DNA from: Paracentrotus lividus
Taxonomy: Eukaryota; Echinodermata; Echinoidea; Camarodonta; Echinidae
Direction: 5' to 3'
DNA length: 64,000 bases
Assembly: GCA_940671915.1 (NCBI GenBank)
Contig: CALNVZ010002974.1
Coordinates: forward strand, 18,850,666-18,914,665
Shown here: piece after piece, positions 12,640 through 23,403 of the stretch
Position numbering within the stretch: the first letter of the stretch is position 1
Layout: each line of letters starts with the position of its first letter
Position numbers and translations under genes: made by a program
Notes under the pieces: generated by a model
Told to the model about the DNA's origin: nothing
The model's input: the letters and a program-made list of their open reading frames with translations, nothing else
The model's database searches: none

Positions 12640-12930
12640 AGATGATATATGTGTTATGAATAAAAAGTCTAGGACAAGCTAAGACGTTGCTGAACTTTGA
12701 ATATGTATTCAAGCTTTCGGCTTATTTGCCTTCATCAGGATTTCTGAAGAGGAAATCATAACAAACAAAAACAAAAGCCATAATAAATAAAAGTAAATCA
12801 TATAAACAAAATCAGGCACCAACATATTATCTTATATAATGTATACAAAAAGTACAGAAAATAAATAATATGTACAAGTATTTGTTTACCTTATTAGGCC
12901 GTGGAGAGTTGTGTTACGTGTGTGTGTATA
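12640..12930 (-). repeat. PLE 3' terminal segment
   Basis: It matches 44235-44497 in inverse orientation over about 260 bp, including GTCTAGGACAAGCTAAGAC and CTTATTAGGCCGTGGA. Terminal repeats in inverted or direct orientation are known in PLEs. A hammerhead-like core lies at 12692-12745. Confidence 0.7.
12692..12745 (-). ncRNA. Hammerhead-ribozyme-like core (candidate)
   Basis: The minus strand reads CTGATGA (12738-12732), a GGC/GCC mini-stem, GAAA (12718-12715), then GCTTGAAT-ACAT-ATTCAAAG, which pairs as a stem III with one bulged A, then TTC in the place of the cleavage triplet. Hammerhead motifs are known in PLE terminal repeats. I cannot find a matching stem I, so activity is unproven. 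The inverted copy at 44411-44445 keeps stem III but reads CTGATAA and has lost stem II, so that copy should be inactive. Confidence 0.35.
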
Positions 12931-13287
12931 TTATGTTGTTTTGAAGTATTGAAATATAGAGGGCGTGTAATCAAGTGTGGATTTCGGAGTTGTTCTGCCG
13001 TGACCAAGAGAAAGAGAGTGAGAGAGAAAGAGAGAGAGAGAGAGGGGCGGGGGTAGTGAGAGAAAGAGGAGGGGAGAGAGAGAGAGAGAGAGAGAGAGGG
13101 AGAATGTTGACGCGTGTGTGAACATATCCGAGTACTTTACTCTGATTTAATTCTCTCTAAAAAGAGTGGAGAAGAAAATATAACAAACGTTTGTACATAA
13201 TACAGTAACAAATTAAGTTCATCTATATAATGAGTTCTAAAAATATACCAAGAATTATGCAAAATAATATTTCACGAAGTGCGTAAT

Positions 13288-13333
<46 letters not shown>

Positions 13334-13670
13334 TCTTTCATTCACCACGCATTTCACAGATTGAGTAATCTTGTGCATTTTGAGAACGGGTTTGCAACGC
13401 ATTTTTTTTTTGCAATTGTTTTCTTTTATTTACCAATAACGCAGTCATAAGGATTATATTGCAGTAATGTACATATCAGTAGCACTAGTGATATTATTAA
13501 TTGTTATATCAGTACATAGAAATCGCATGAAAAATAATATTAAACTCCATACATATCAGCGCGGATGATTAATTAAGATGAATGCTTTGCACCATAATAT
13601 AATACAATTATGTCAAGGTGATATGCAGTACTAATACACTGTAGTACTAAATCTTCACCTTCAATGAATG
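12931..13670. other. PLE 3' non-coding region with simple repeats
   Basis: It contains a (GA)n tract at 13009-13101 and a 43-base T run at 13289-13331. No further gene was seen. It lies between the PLE terminus and MITE V. Confidence 0.5.
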
Positions 13671-13673
13671 TAA

Positions 13674-13906
13674 TGCTGCAGTCACACAGACACTTACGTA
13701 TAGATACGTTTGTGTTGTTTTCATCTTAGTTCATCTTCTATTCTATCCCTTCTTATGTATTTCTTTGTTTAACTGGATGAACGAAATTATCAATATTTCT
13801 ACTGCTGACTATGACGGGTAGGCATCCGTGGGGATCCGCAGGAAAGAAAATAATTTTTGGACGCAACCGGACGTAACTCAACGTAAGTGTCTGTGTGACT
13901 GTAGCA
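13674..13906. mobile_element. MITE V, 233 bp, TAA-flanked
   Basis: Terminal inverted repeats of about 26 bp begin TGCTGCAGTCACACAGACAC, and TAA is duplicated at 13671-13673 and 13907-13909. A TWA duplication fits the PIF/Harbinger type. It carries the GTCACAC signature also seen in W and X. Confidence 0.75.
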
Positions 13907-13978
13907 TAACAAATTATACAAACATGATGATACGTCTTATTGGTCTAGATCAATACATAATCAACCAATAGTTAACAA

Positions 13979-15000
13979 CATGTTCAATGTCCAGTTTCAA
14001 ATTTATACGCCAACATGAATCATGATACAAAACGCAATCACAAAACACAAACACAAACACGATTAGCGGTGCACCGTTCAGTGTCCAAAATTTAAACGTG
14101 TTTATATGCGATCGTCTTTAAATTCCCCACTCTCAAAAAACAAATATCTTCTCCCTTTTTTCAATTGCACCTGAAGCTTCCATTGCGAGAGCACATTTAA
14201 ACACGTTTGAAAACTCAATCCTGTTCAGTGTCGCATTTCGTTGCAATCGCGATGCTCAAAGTCGTACAATTGAAGCTGATTGTGTTTGTAAACGCATCTT
14301 TTTTGGCGTTTAAATTTTCGGCGTTTAAATTTTAGAGTGTGTTCAATGTCCAATTTCAAATTTATACGCCAACATGAATCATGATACAAAACGCAATTAC
14401 AAAACGCTGATATAAAGAAAAACAAAGAGGGTGTTCATTGTCCCCCATCCCCGGTCGTAAAAATAAACGTGTTTCAAATCTCAATTTAAATTTATACGCC
14501 GAAAATCTAAACGTCGAAAAAGATGCGTTTACAAACACAATCAGCTTCAATTTTACGACCTTGAGCATCGCGATTGCAACGAAATGCGACATTGAACATG
14601 ATTGAGTTTTCAACCGTGTTTAAATGTGCTCTCGCAATGGACATGATGGAAGCTTCCGGTGCAATTAAAAAAAGGGAGAAGATAATTTGTTTTTTGAGAG
14701 TGGGGAATTTAAAGACGATCGACGTATAAACTCGTTTAAATTTTGGACACCGTTGATCGCGTTTGTGTTTGAGTTTTGTGATTGCGTTTTGTATCATGAT
14801 TCATGTTGGCGTATAAATTTGAAACTGGACATTGAACACACTCTAAATTGAGATTTGAAACACGTTTATTTTTACGACCGCGGATGGGGACAATGAACAC
14901 CCTCTTTGTTTTTCTTTATATCAGCGTTTTGTGATTGCGTTTTGTATCATGATTCATGTTGGCGTATAAATTTGAAACTGGACATTGAACACACTCTAAG
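13979..15000. mobile_element. Foldback/MITE complex in the PLE 3' region
   Basis: The block GTGTTCAATGTCC plus about 55 following bases occurs at 13980 and 14338 in plus orientation, and near 14775-14840 and 14930-14999 in minus orientation. Longer blocks (GTTTACAAACACAATCAGC; TTTGAGAGTGGGGAATTTAA) are also inverted between halves. It looks like nested or rearranged copies of one MITE ending TTAGAGTGTGTTCAATGTCC. It cuts the PLE right after its endonuclease domain. Confidence 0.65.
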
Positions 15001-15001
15001 A

Positions 15002-15520
15002 CGTTTAACAACGATCGAGGGTATTGGAGGTTTTGAAGTTTGTTTATTATTGGTCTATTCCTGTGATGTTGATATTTTTTGTGAGTGTGATGGGAGGTTG
15101 AAGCGTACAGTGTATGGTAGTATGTTGTGTTGTGTGGCGGAGTGGAAGCTTCTTATTTCAGATCTTGTATTGTTGAAGCGGGTATAAAGCGTGGTTTCCT
15201 TCTTACCAACATATTGCTTGCCACATTGAGTGCAAGCAATGAGGTATATTACCCAGCTGGATTTACATGTGATGTGTGAGGTTATTTTGTATTCCTGATT
15301 GGTGACTGTGCTTCTGAAGATTGAGGTGTTGTGGATATGTTTGTGAATGATGCACCTCTGTGACGGGCATTGGAAGAATCCATGCGCCTTGCTTGTTTCA
15401 TGTTCGGCTTTGAAGGGATGTGCATCTTTAACGAGTAAGTCACGTAGGGTGCGCCCTCGTCAATATGATGTAACAGGGTGTTTGGGGAAGACAGTTTTGG
15501 TGGAACCACCTTGTTGGAGG
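15002..15520 (-). pseudogene. PLE GIY-YIG endonuclease domain
   Basis: Reading the minus strand downward, the frame has an RTLRDLLVKD segment, a cysteine/histidine motif (FQCPSQRCIIHKH) and then WVIYLIACTQCGKQYVGKKE, the GIY-YIG core in its PLE form, where VIYLI and QYVG stand for the two signature tripeptides. NNTRSEIR and RFNLPSHSQ follow. This nuclease nicks target DNA for priming. A stop and frame change follow shortly, and the C-terminal end is cut by the foldback complex. It lies directly downstream of the reverse transcriptase, as in GIY-YIG-bearing PLEs. Confidence 0.8.
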
Positions 15521-17033
15521 AGGGGTAAGTGTTTTTTCATGATTCCTGGTATCTTGGAAGTGGCGGGGGAGAAGGGTACCGTTCAGTATACTGCGTCGTT
15601 GTGTTTGTTAGTGTCCGTTTTGTATTTTAGAAGTTCCTCTCTGGGAATTTCATTAGCTCTTTCGATTTGTGTTCTGACTATATCCGGTGTGTATTGGCGT
15701 TCTTAAAACTTCTTCTGTAGCTGTTTCAGGTGATAATCTTCACGATCGGGTTGTGAGCAGATTCTTCTGATTCTTAATGCCTGGCTGTATAGAACGCCTT
15801 TGAGTGAGTGGTTGGGATGGCAAGAGGATGGTGGGAGGTATGAGTGTAAGTCTGTTGGTTCTGTGTATAGCTCTATTTCGATTTTGTTGTTGCACAAATT
15901 TGAGTAAGGTGTCGAGCAAGTGTGTTTGGTCGTTTGATGATTCAAAGGTGAATTTGATAGTTGGATGCATATTGTTCATTTTGTTTTGGAGTTTGGATAG
16001 TGTTCTTGGTGAGCCTGCCCAAAGGAAGAAGATATCATCTATATATCTTTTCCGTGAGATGGTGAGAGTGGGTGATTGTGTAGTGTTTATTATTTGTTTC
16101 TCGCTGCGGCCCATGAAGATGTTGGCATAATTTTATGTAGGGGCGACTGGAGTTCCCATTGCAGTTCCTTCAACCTGCAGGTAATGTTTTCTGTTGAACT
16201 GAAAGTTATTGAGTTTGAGGATGAGTTCGAGTAATCGGATTAGTTGATCTGTTGGGGGATTCTTTTCTTCTCTGGTGTCGAGGACTTCCTGATATTCTTC
16301 AATGCCTTCTGTGTGAGGTATATTGGTATACAGAGAAGACACATCTGCTGTCGCTTGGATGGTTCTGTGGGAGAGGGGATAGCCGTCTCTATTGATTTCT
16401 TGGATGTGGTTAAGGAAGTGTGTTGTGTCTTTGAGGTGAGAGGGAAGTTTTTCAGTGTGGGGGCGGAGATAAAAGTCCAGATATTTGGAGATTTGGACTG
16501 TGGGGCAAGAACAACCGGAAACAATTGGTCGGCCTGGATTATTGGGTTTGTGGATTTTGGGTAGAAAGTATAGGTTGGGACAGACGACTGTCTTGGGTTA
16601 GGGTTAGGGTTAAGGTCTCGGTGTCTATGTCTAATTCTCGGACAACTTTTTGAACTTTCTCAAGGTGGGAAGGGTTGGGGTCCCGTGTGAGCTCTTTGTA
16701 GGTACCAACGTCTGATAACTGTCTCATTCCTTCTGATATGTAGTCCTCTTTGGACATTATGACAACTGATGAGCCTTTGTCTGCCGGTATTATGACAATG
16801 TCAGTGTTTGATTTTAATTTTTTTCAGGGCCTGTCTTTCTTCTTTTGATAGGTTGTCTTTACGCTTTGTAGTGTTGTTATAGGTGTCTGCACTTGTACTT
16901 ATGTCTTTCTGTACCTTTTCGAGGAATGTAGGTATGGGTCGTGTACCTTTGGGGTCAATGTGTTTCTTTGTTTAATGACAGGCGGTTGCGTGTTTTTGTC
17001 TTCCTGAGTTGCCATTTGGCTTTGGCTAGGGTA
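15521..17033 (-). pseudogene. PLE reverse transcriptase
   Basis: Minus-strand fragments give the PLE order: ERQALKKIK and IVIIPADKGSSVVIMSKEDY near the N-terminal side, then LPKIHKPNNPGRPIVSG, DVSSLYTNIPHTEG, LQVEGTAMGTPVAP, the catalytic RYIDDIFFLW (about 16025-16053), KFTFESSN, and [11 protein letters not shown] after the thumb. PADKG, TAMGT and YIDD are hallmarks of Penelope-type reverse transcriptases. Frameshifts lie near 16810, 16600 and 16130 and a stop follows the TAMGT motif. Three TTAGGG-like units interrupt the region at about 16596-16613. The start, MATQEDKN (about 17020), is probably internal, because upstream coding continues at 28485. Confidence 0.85.
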
Positions 17034-17140
17034 CCCGTATGGAACACCGGACAGTAGGGAATATCGGACGGTCACCACATGTCCATCCCTAGCTGCCAAA
17101 ATAAGATCAACTGAGTTGAAATACCGGCATATATTGGTCA
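16790..17140. repeat. Left 350-bp direct repeat flanking the Tx1 LINE
   Basis: It matches 19561-19910 in the same orientation along its length, with a handful of substitutions. It spans the PLE/Z2 junction, so both the end of PLE coding sequence and the first about 105 bp of Z2 are present twice. Interpreted as an unusually long target-site duplication. Confidence 0.8.
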
Positions 17141-19560
17141 TTCTGGCCACAAATAAAAGACCTTCTTGTAGAAAGCTTAAATGAATGTTATTTATCGGGC
17201 ATGATGTCTAATACACAAAGAAAAGGCATCATTACTTTGTTATTAAAAAAAGGTGATTGTAAAGAGCTTAAAAATTGGAGGGCCTATAACACTGCTTAAT
17301 TGTGACTACAAAATAATAGCAGCTGTTTTAGCTGCTCGAGTACACAAAGTTATAGGTGATATTGTTTATGAAAATCAGACAGGGTATATTAAAGGTCGAC
17401 TAGCAGCATGTAATGTACGGTTAACAAAAGATGTCATTGAATATTTAAAGAAGCATGATAAAAACGGAGCAATTATGTTAGTAGATTTTACAAAAGCGTT
17501 TGATGTTTTAGACACTGATTTTCTAAGCTTATGTCTGAAAAAGTTTAATTTTGGTGAATCATTTTGTAAATGGATATCAGTTCTTTATAAGGATATTTCA
17601 AGTTCTGTTCTTGTAAACGGCTGGATTTCACGAAATTTCAATGTCGAAAGAGGCATTAGGCAAGGCTGCCCATTGTCATGTTTATTATTCATTCTAGCGG
17701 CAGAATTCCAATCAAACAGAGTTCGTAACAACAATAGTGTCAAAGCAATAGAGATACCACAGTACAATTTTGAACTTAAACTCCTGCAATACGCAGACGA
17801 CACTCTTTTCTTTATTCAGGACAAAGACTCACTCAAAGAAATTTTACGTGAATTTATTTGGCAATTTGGCAGGTCCGAAAATTAATAAAGATAAAACAGC
17901 CATGATATGTCTGGGAGACAATAATAATTCTTTTGACATATCGAAATATGATCTAAAGTGGGCTGATAAGCCAATGAAATATTTAGGTCATTACATTTAT
18001 TCAAATAATGACGAAGCTTTAATTTTGGAATGGGAGCAAAAATTAGTCAAATTAAAAAAAAGAAAGCTGGGTAAAACGAAGTTTAACTATTTTTGGAAAG
18101 ATAACAATTCTAAAAAGTTTAGCTTTGAGTCAAATTATTCATTTAAGCATTGTTGACACAATTCCTACAAATTTCCTTAATATTCTGAATAATATGGTTT
18201 TTAAATTTATATGGAATAAAAAAGTAGAAGAAATTAAAAGAGTCACTCTCACAGAAAATTACACAAATGGTGGGGTGCGAATAGTTGATATATATTGTGA
18301 AATGTTAAGCTTCCGCCTGAAATGGTTGAGAAAGTTTCTGAACGATAAACAAGAAACTTGGAAAAAAATGTGTACGTATTGGTTTGACCTCTTAGGAGGT
18401 ATCAATTTACTGTTGCATTGTAATTGCGACATAAATAATTTAAACGTTGTTAACACAAAGAAAATTCCAACTTTTTATAAAGAAATATTACATGCTTGGA
18501 TACTTATACGAGATTTTACTCATTTGAAATACATCAATGTTATAGATTGTGATTCTAGTGTGATACGAGATCAAATTATTTGGCATAATAAGTTTATTTT
18601 GTGTAATAATCAGTCTATGTTCTTTAAAGACTGGTATAAGAGTGGTATAATATATGTAAAAGATCTGTTTGGAATTAACGGTTTTCAGTCGTTGGAAAAC
18701 ATAATGTCAAAAATAAACAATAGAAGAAGTAAATATGTTGTAATGTTTGATTATGCGAAACTCAAAAAAGCTATACCGTTAGTATGGGTCCAAAAGATAA
18801 AGCAAGGTGCTGTTGCAAATACGATACAACAAGAAAGACTCGATGTTCCAATTGTGTGTATTAGAAACAAATTGAAATCTATTAGTGATATAAAAAGCAA
18901 TGTGTTGTATAGTTTGTTTCCCTCAAGAAACACTTTAACGAACAAATGTTGCTTATATTAGGGAAATAAACTCAACATTGATATAACATGGTTAAATGTT
19001 TTCAATTTTAACCTCATCCATGTCAAAGAATATAAACTACGAGAATTTAACCTTAAACTGTTGTACAATGTTATACCAGTAAAAAGTAATCTCTTTAAAT
19101 GGGGTATACGAGAAGACGATAGTAAAAGAAGACATTGTCCACGCTTTTATTGAATGTGAATTAAACAAACAATACCTAAAGTATATAGAAAACATATTAC
19201 AGAGAGTCTTCAAGTGTAAAACAAAAATTAGTAGTCTGCATCTTTTGAAAATTGAATGCAACTGCCAAATCGTTTTATTTATGACTCTAGCCTTTTATAG
19301 TATATATAAGGTTATCTTGGACAGAAATAAATCGGGGAAAGAAAACAGAAAAGTTGTATTAAAACATGTGTTAGAAAGAGAAATCAGAAACAGAATAGAA
19401 ATACAAGATTATGAACAGGAAAGCGTAAGAACCAAGAAAAGATTTGAATTACCGAAACGAATATTAGATTTTCTGTGAATATACTTGATGTAATATGAAT
19501 GTTGTACGAGTGTGAAATAAATTCTCTGTTATAGAGGCAAAAAATAAATAAATAAATAAA
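17141..19560 (+). mobile_element. 5'-truncated Tx1/L1-clade LINE
   Basis: It begins inside the reverse transcriptase domain and ends in an AATA-rich tail (19540-19560). Direct repeats of about 350 bp sit on both sides. The 3' tail and truncated 5' end are typical of target-primed reverse transcription; the length of the duplication is not. Confidence 0.85.
17170..19478 (+). pseudogene. Tx1/L1-type reverse transcriptase (ORF2 fragment)
   Basis: Motifs in order are MSNTQRKGIITLLLKKGD, NW plus ITLLNCDYKIIAA, NQTGYIKGR, MLVDFTKAFD, RGIRQGCPLSCLLFIL and LQYADDTLFF (catalytic YADD, about 17787-17800). Then come GPKINKDKTAMICLG, FIWNKKVEEIKR and a C-terminal region with DIVHAFIECELNKQY and a basic tail ending at the stop at 19476-19478. 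The arrangement matches the L1/Tx1 group. Frameshifts occur near 17270, 17870, 18060-18130 and 18960-19240. The endonuclease half is missing by 5' truncation. Confidence 0.85.
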
Positions 19561-19910
19561 TTATGACAATGTCAGTGTTTGATTTTATTTTTTTCAGGGC
19601 CTGTCTTTCTTCTTTTGATAGGTTGTCTTTACGCTTTGTAGTGTTGTTATAGGTGTCTACACTTGTACTTATGTCTTTCTGTACCTTTTCGAGGAATGTA
19701 GGTATGGGTCGTGTACTTCTTGGGTCAATGTGTTTCTTTGTTTAATGACAGGCGGTTGCGTGTTTTTGTCTTCCTGAGTTGCCATTTGGCTTTGGCTAGG
19801 GTACCCGTAGGGAATACCGGACAGTAGGGCATATCGGACGGTCACCACATGTCCAGCCCTAGCTGCCAACATAAGATCAACTGAGTTGAAATACCGGCAT
19901 ATATTGGTCA
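19561..19910. repeat. Right 350-bp direct repeat flanking the Tx1 LINE
   Basis: It is a near-identical copy of 16790-17140, immediately after the LINE tail. It retains the better-preserved start of Z2 (GTAGGGAATACCGG at 19807). Confidence 0.8.
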
Positions 19911-20295
19911 GGTGGTCTGTCTGGGAAGGCTGAATGCTGTATTCGACAACAACAAGTGAGAAATCTCCGAGAAAACTACCAGAATCTGTAAATTTTGAGC
20001 ATGTGTGGTGCGCCTAACAGCTGCCAGCACTACTCTCCCTTTCTTCATCATTTTTGCCTGATTTACTTCTTAGTTTTGATTAAGATTGGTATCATCTTGT
20101 TTGTAATACCATTCTGCTCCTACTAGACGAATCTGATAGCATATTCACAGCAGGAAAGTGCTTGCTTTTTATGGAGAAGTTTGCAGATTTTATATATTTC
20201 TTCTAGTGAGGTGCCATAGTACTTGCACTTGATCTGCACATGGACTCTAAATCTATTGTGATTTAATCAAGCATGTGGATTAATGAACATCGACA

Positions 20296-20634
20296 ATGGC
20301 AACTCAGAGGATTATCTCTTTAATTCTACTTATCCTCATATGCTGGGCTTTGATCAAGAGCAGTAACCATTCAAATGGATTGAATGGTCTTTTTCAGGCC
20401 AAGAAGCCGATAAAGCACTGCAGTAGATACCTTGGGAAGGCAGTCCTCTACTACAGTAATTCAGCATGCACATTTCGCATTGAGTTGATTCAAGATGGAG
20501 ATATACATCCAAATCCAGGCCCATGTCAGAGACCGAAAAGTCATGTCGAGTTACCAGTGGATCATTCCATGGACATACAGCATGTGATTGAATGGTCTTT
20601 TTCAGGCCAAGAAGCCGATAAAGCACTGCAGTAG
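20296..20634 (+). pseudogene. LINE leader: hydrophobic signal-like segment plus 2A-like motif
   Basis: Residues about 6-20 are a hydrophobic run (IISLILLILICWALI), like a signal peptide or membrane anchor. About residues 67-76 read DGDIHPNPGP, resembling the 2A ribosome-skipping consensus D(V/I)ExNPGP but with H in place of E. N-terminal 2A-like motifs, some doubling as signal sequences, are known in CR1-type elements of sea urchins. Here the frame stops at 20634 because a 208-bp tandem duplication shifts it out of phase with the downstream frame. I chose the first ATG because it precedes the hydrophobic stretch. Confidence 0.7.
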
Positions 20635-20793
20635 ATACATTGGGAAGGCAATCCTCTACTACAGTAATTCAACGTGCACATTTCGTATTGAGTTGATTCA
20701 AGATGGAGATATACATCCAAATCCACGCCCATGTCAGAGACCGAAAATTCATGTCGAGTTACCAGTGGATCATTCCATGGACATACAGCATGT
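20378..20793 (+). repeat. 208-bp tandem duplication in the LINE leader
   Basis: Copies at 20378-20585 and 20586-20793 differ by only a few substitutions. The unit length is not a multiple of three, so it breaks the frame. The second copy reads NPRP where the first reads NPGP, which should abolish 2A function in that copy. Confidence 0.85.
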
Positions 20794-22375
20794 GCTTCCT
20801 GAGCAGCGACGTGTATATAATGCATCGGAGCTCCATCGAATTGGACACTGTGGTACTGTTCCTATTTTAAACCCTGATGTAATGTCGACAATTAGATGTC
20901 TTGGTATATCTGCTAGACGTCCCACCCATCGCGGAACTAAAGGAGGAAGGCGCATCCAACGGCGCAAGGTTTCCCATCAGCCAAGATCTCCACCTACTGA
21001 TCAGGATCCTAAACCAAAGTGTCGTGAATCCAATTTTGCATTATGGAATGCGAGATCAATTAAGAACAAGACCCATATGATAAGTAACTTCATTGCAACA
21101 GAGCGTGTGGATATTTTCGCACTGACTGAGACGTGGCTATGTGGAGATGCTCGAGATGATCTGTCATTAGCTGATCTGGGATCTTCTTTACCTTCCCATC
21201 AAACTCTTCACTTTCCTCGAAGCGATCGGACTGGTGGTGGAGTTGGTATCATCCTTCATAAAAGCTACCGTGTTCATGAGAAGGTCTTTAAAGCTTTTGA
21301 TTCCTTCGAATGTATGAATATTTTGGCATCCGCACGTCAGCAAAAGCCTCTCCGGTTAGTAGTTATATATCGGCCTCAAATGACAAGTGATCGTCGACCT
21401 ACGGGCCCTATATTCTTTGAAGAGTTTTCCCTGTTTCTTGAAAGACTGAAAGCAGAACCAAATTACCTTTTGATCACAGGTGATTTCAATTTCCATTTGA
21501 ATGACAAGAGCAGTCGTGAAGCCAGTACCTTCATTTATATTCTCTCCTCCATGAATCTTGAATCATCCTCACACGCGCTGAAGATGTCATCGTGTGTGGC
21601 GTCACTTGCACTAGCTGTCTCCCATCTGATCATGCTGTAGTCAAATGTCAACTTAGCATAGGAAAACCTGATCCTGTGAAGACTGATATCAAGTATAGAA
21701 AGGTAGCTGACATCAATATTGATGCTTTCCGTAAGGACATCCTCCAGTCAGACCTGTACACTTGCCCAGCAGATGATATCACTGCATTAGTCACTCAATA
21801 TGGAACTGTTGTAAGGAATCTTCTTGACAAACATGCCCCTATCATCACCAGGACTGTTACATCTCGTCCTCATTTGCCGTGGTTTAGTGCAGATCTACAT
21901 GAAGACAAGCAGAGTCTCCGCCGATTGGAACGACGCTGGCGCACCTCTAAGTTGGAAATTGATCGGCAGATATTTAGAACTGCATCAGAGAAGTATGCTA
22001 AAGGACTTGCTCGAGCAAAGAGGAACTATTATTCACTCCAGTTAAAGGATTGTGAACCTAGACAGTTTTTCCAAAAAGTAAACCGTTTAGTCCATGCTGA
22101 GACATCACAGCGTCTTCCGAGCGACAACAATCCTGAAGTCACATTGCCTGATCGATTCTGTTCATATTTCGCGAATAAAACGGAAAGCATCATCAACTCC
22201 CTGTCTTGTGTTCCTGCTAATGATCTCACACACATCTCATTCCAAACAACGGATCAACGTTTGGATGTGTTTGATACTGTTCCTCAATGTCAAGTTGAGA
22301 AGCTGCTATCTGAATCACGGTCAACCACTTGTGAATTGGACCCGATTCCTACCGATCTTCTCAAGAAATGTGTAA
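20588..22375 (+). pseudogene. LINE apurinic-type endonuclease and linker
   Basis: The first frame (20588 to about 21570) has FALWNARSIKNKTHMI, FALTETWL, GGGVGIILHKSY, LVVIYRP and LLITGDFNFHL, the motifs of the exonuclease-endonuclease-phosphatase fold. A second frame resumes with ILTRAEDVIVCG and the catalytic SDHAVVKCQL (about 21630), then a linker ending DPIPTDLLKKC. A stretch of about 17-20 residues that normally links these parts is missing, so an internal deletion also shifts the frame near 21560. The downstream reverse transcriptase is split off by X1. Confidence 0.85.
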
Positions 22376-23400
22376 GGGGGCCGTCACACTGAGGTCGTTC
22401 TATAACGTTCTTGCCCGCTCTTGCCCGTTCTTTAAAAAATTGCTGAACGGGCTTTGGTCGGGTTGGAACTTATAACTTTGAAAAATAATTTCTTGAATAC
22501 GATACTAGGCAGTTCATAAATAGTTCTTGTTACGTCGATTCCGTCTTTATCGCGTCAGCAATACGTTGTTATCCAGTTCAGACCGAGTAAACGGCTCGTT
22601 CACTCTATACCGTTCGTAGCACGTCCAAACCGTCACTAAAAGTGCCTATGCGCAGCATGATAAAAGTTAGATACCATGTTCGTAGTACGTCCTCCTCGTT
22701 CAGAGTAAGTCCTACCCGTTTAAGGAACGTTGTCACTACGTTTAATTTTAGAACTTGAAGCCAGCACGATTTTTTTGAACATGTTAAAAAAAAAATCGGA
22801 ATGCCTTTCCGTTCTCTCCGTTCGGGCCCGTTCGCCAAGTTTGTAAACAGATTGTAAACGGTCTGTACTAGATTCTAAAAGGTCTGCACTACGTTCAGTC
22901 CGTGTGTAAACAGATTGAGCCCGTTCACCAAGAACTACCTAGAACGCAGTGAGAACTAGCTCAGTGTGACGGGAATTATGACATGCCGTTCTGTTTAAAA
23001 ATTGAAACGTATGTTCGTAGTACGTCCTTCTCGTTCAGAGTAAGTCCTACCCGTTTAAGGAACGTTGTCACTACGTTTAATTTTAGAACTTGAATAATTA
23101 ATATACAATGCTCGTTTGTATGACGTCCTAGCACATCTTTAGAACGATTTAAGTACGGCAATTTCGTTTGTAGTACGTCCATCTCGTTTCAGGTACGTTG
23201 CCTCCCCGTTAAATTTTAGGACGAGATGGGTGCCCGATTTTTTTTAACACTTTTTTGGAAATCTGACCGAGCTAGTCCGTGAAGTTCGTAAACAGATCGT
23301 AAGAAGTATTTACTACGTCCACTCAGTTTACACACAGACTATGCCCGTTCGGCAAAATTTGCAAGGACGTAGTAGGAACGAGCTCAGTGTGACGGGGGTA
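22376..23400 (+). mobile_element. Element X1, 1,025-bp DNA element
   Basis: It starts GGGGGCCGTCACACTGAG, ends CTCAGTGTGACGGGGGTA, and TAA is duplicated (22373-22375 and 23401-23403). It interrupts the LINE between LLKKC and the following NEMSPVITKIAN. The interior is dense in degenerate CGTTC, ACGTCC and CCCGTT motifs and has no transposase. The TWA duplication suggests a PIF/Harbinger-type non-autonomous element. Confidence 0.85.
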
Positions 23401-23403
23401 TAA

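Noticed and set aside
15347..16564. Several plus-strand frames of 106-119 residues
   Set aside because: They are antisense to the PLE reverse transcriptase and endonuclease.
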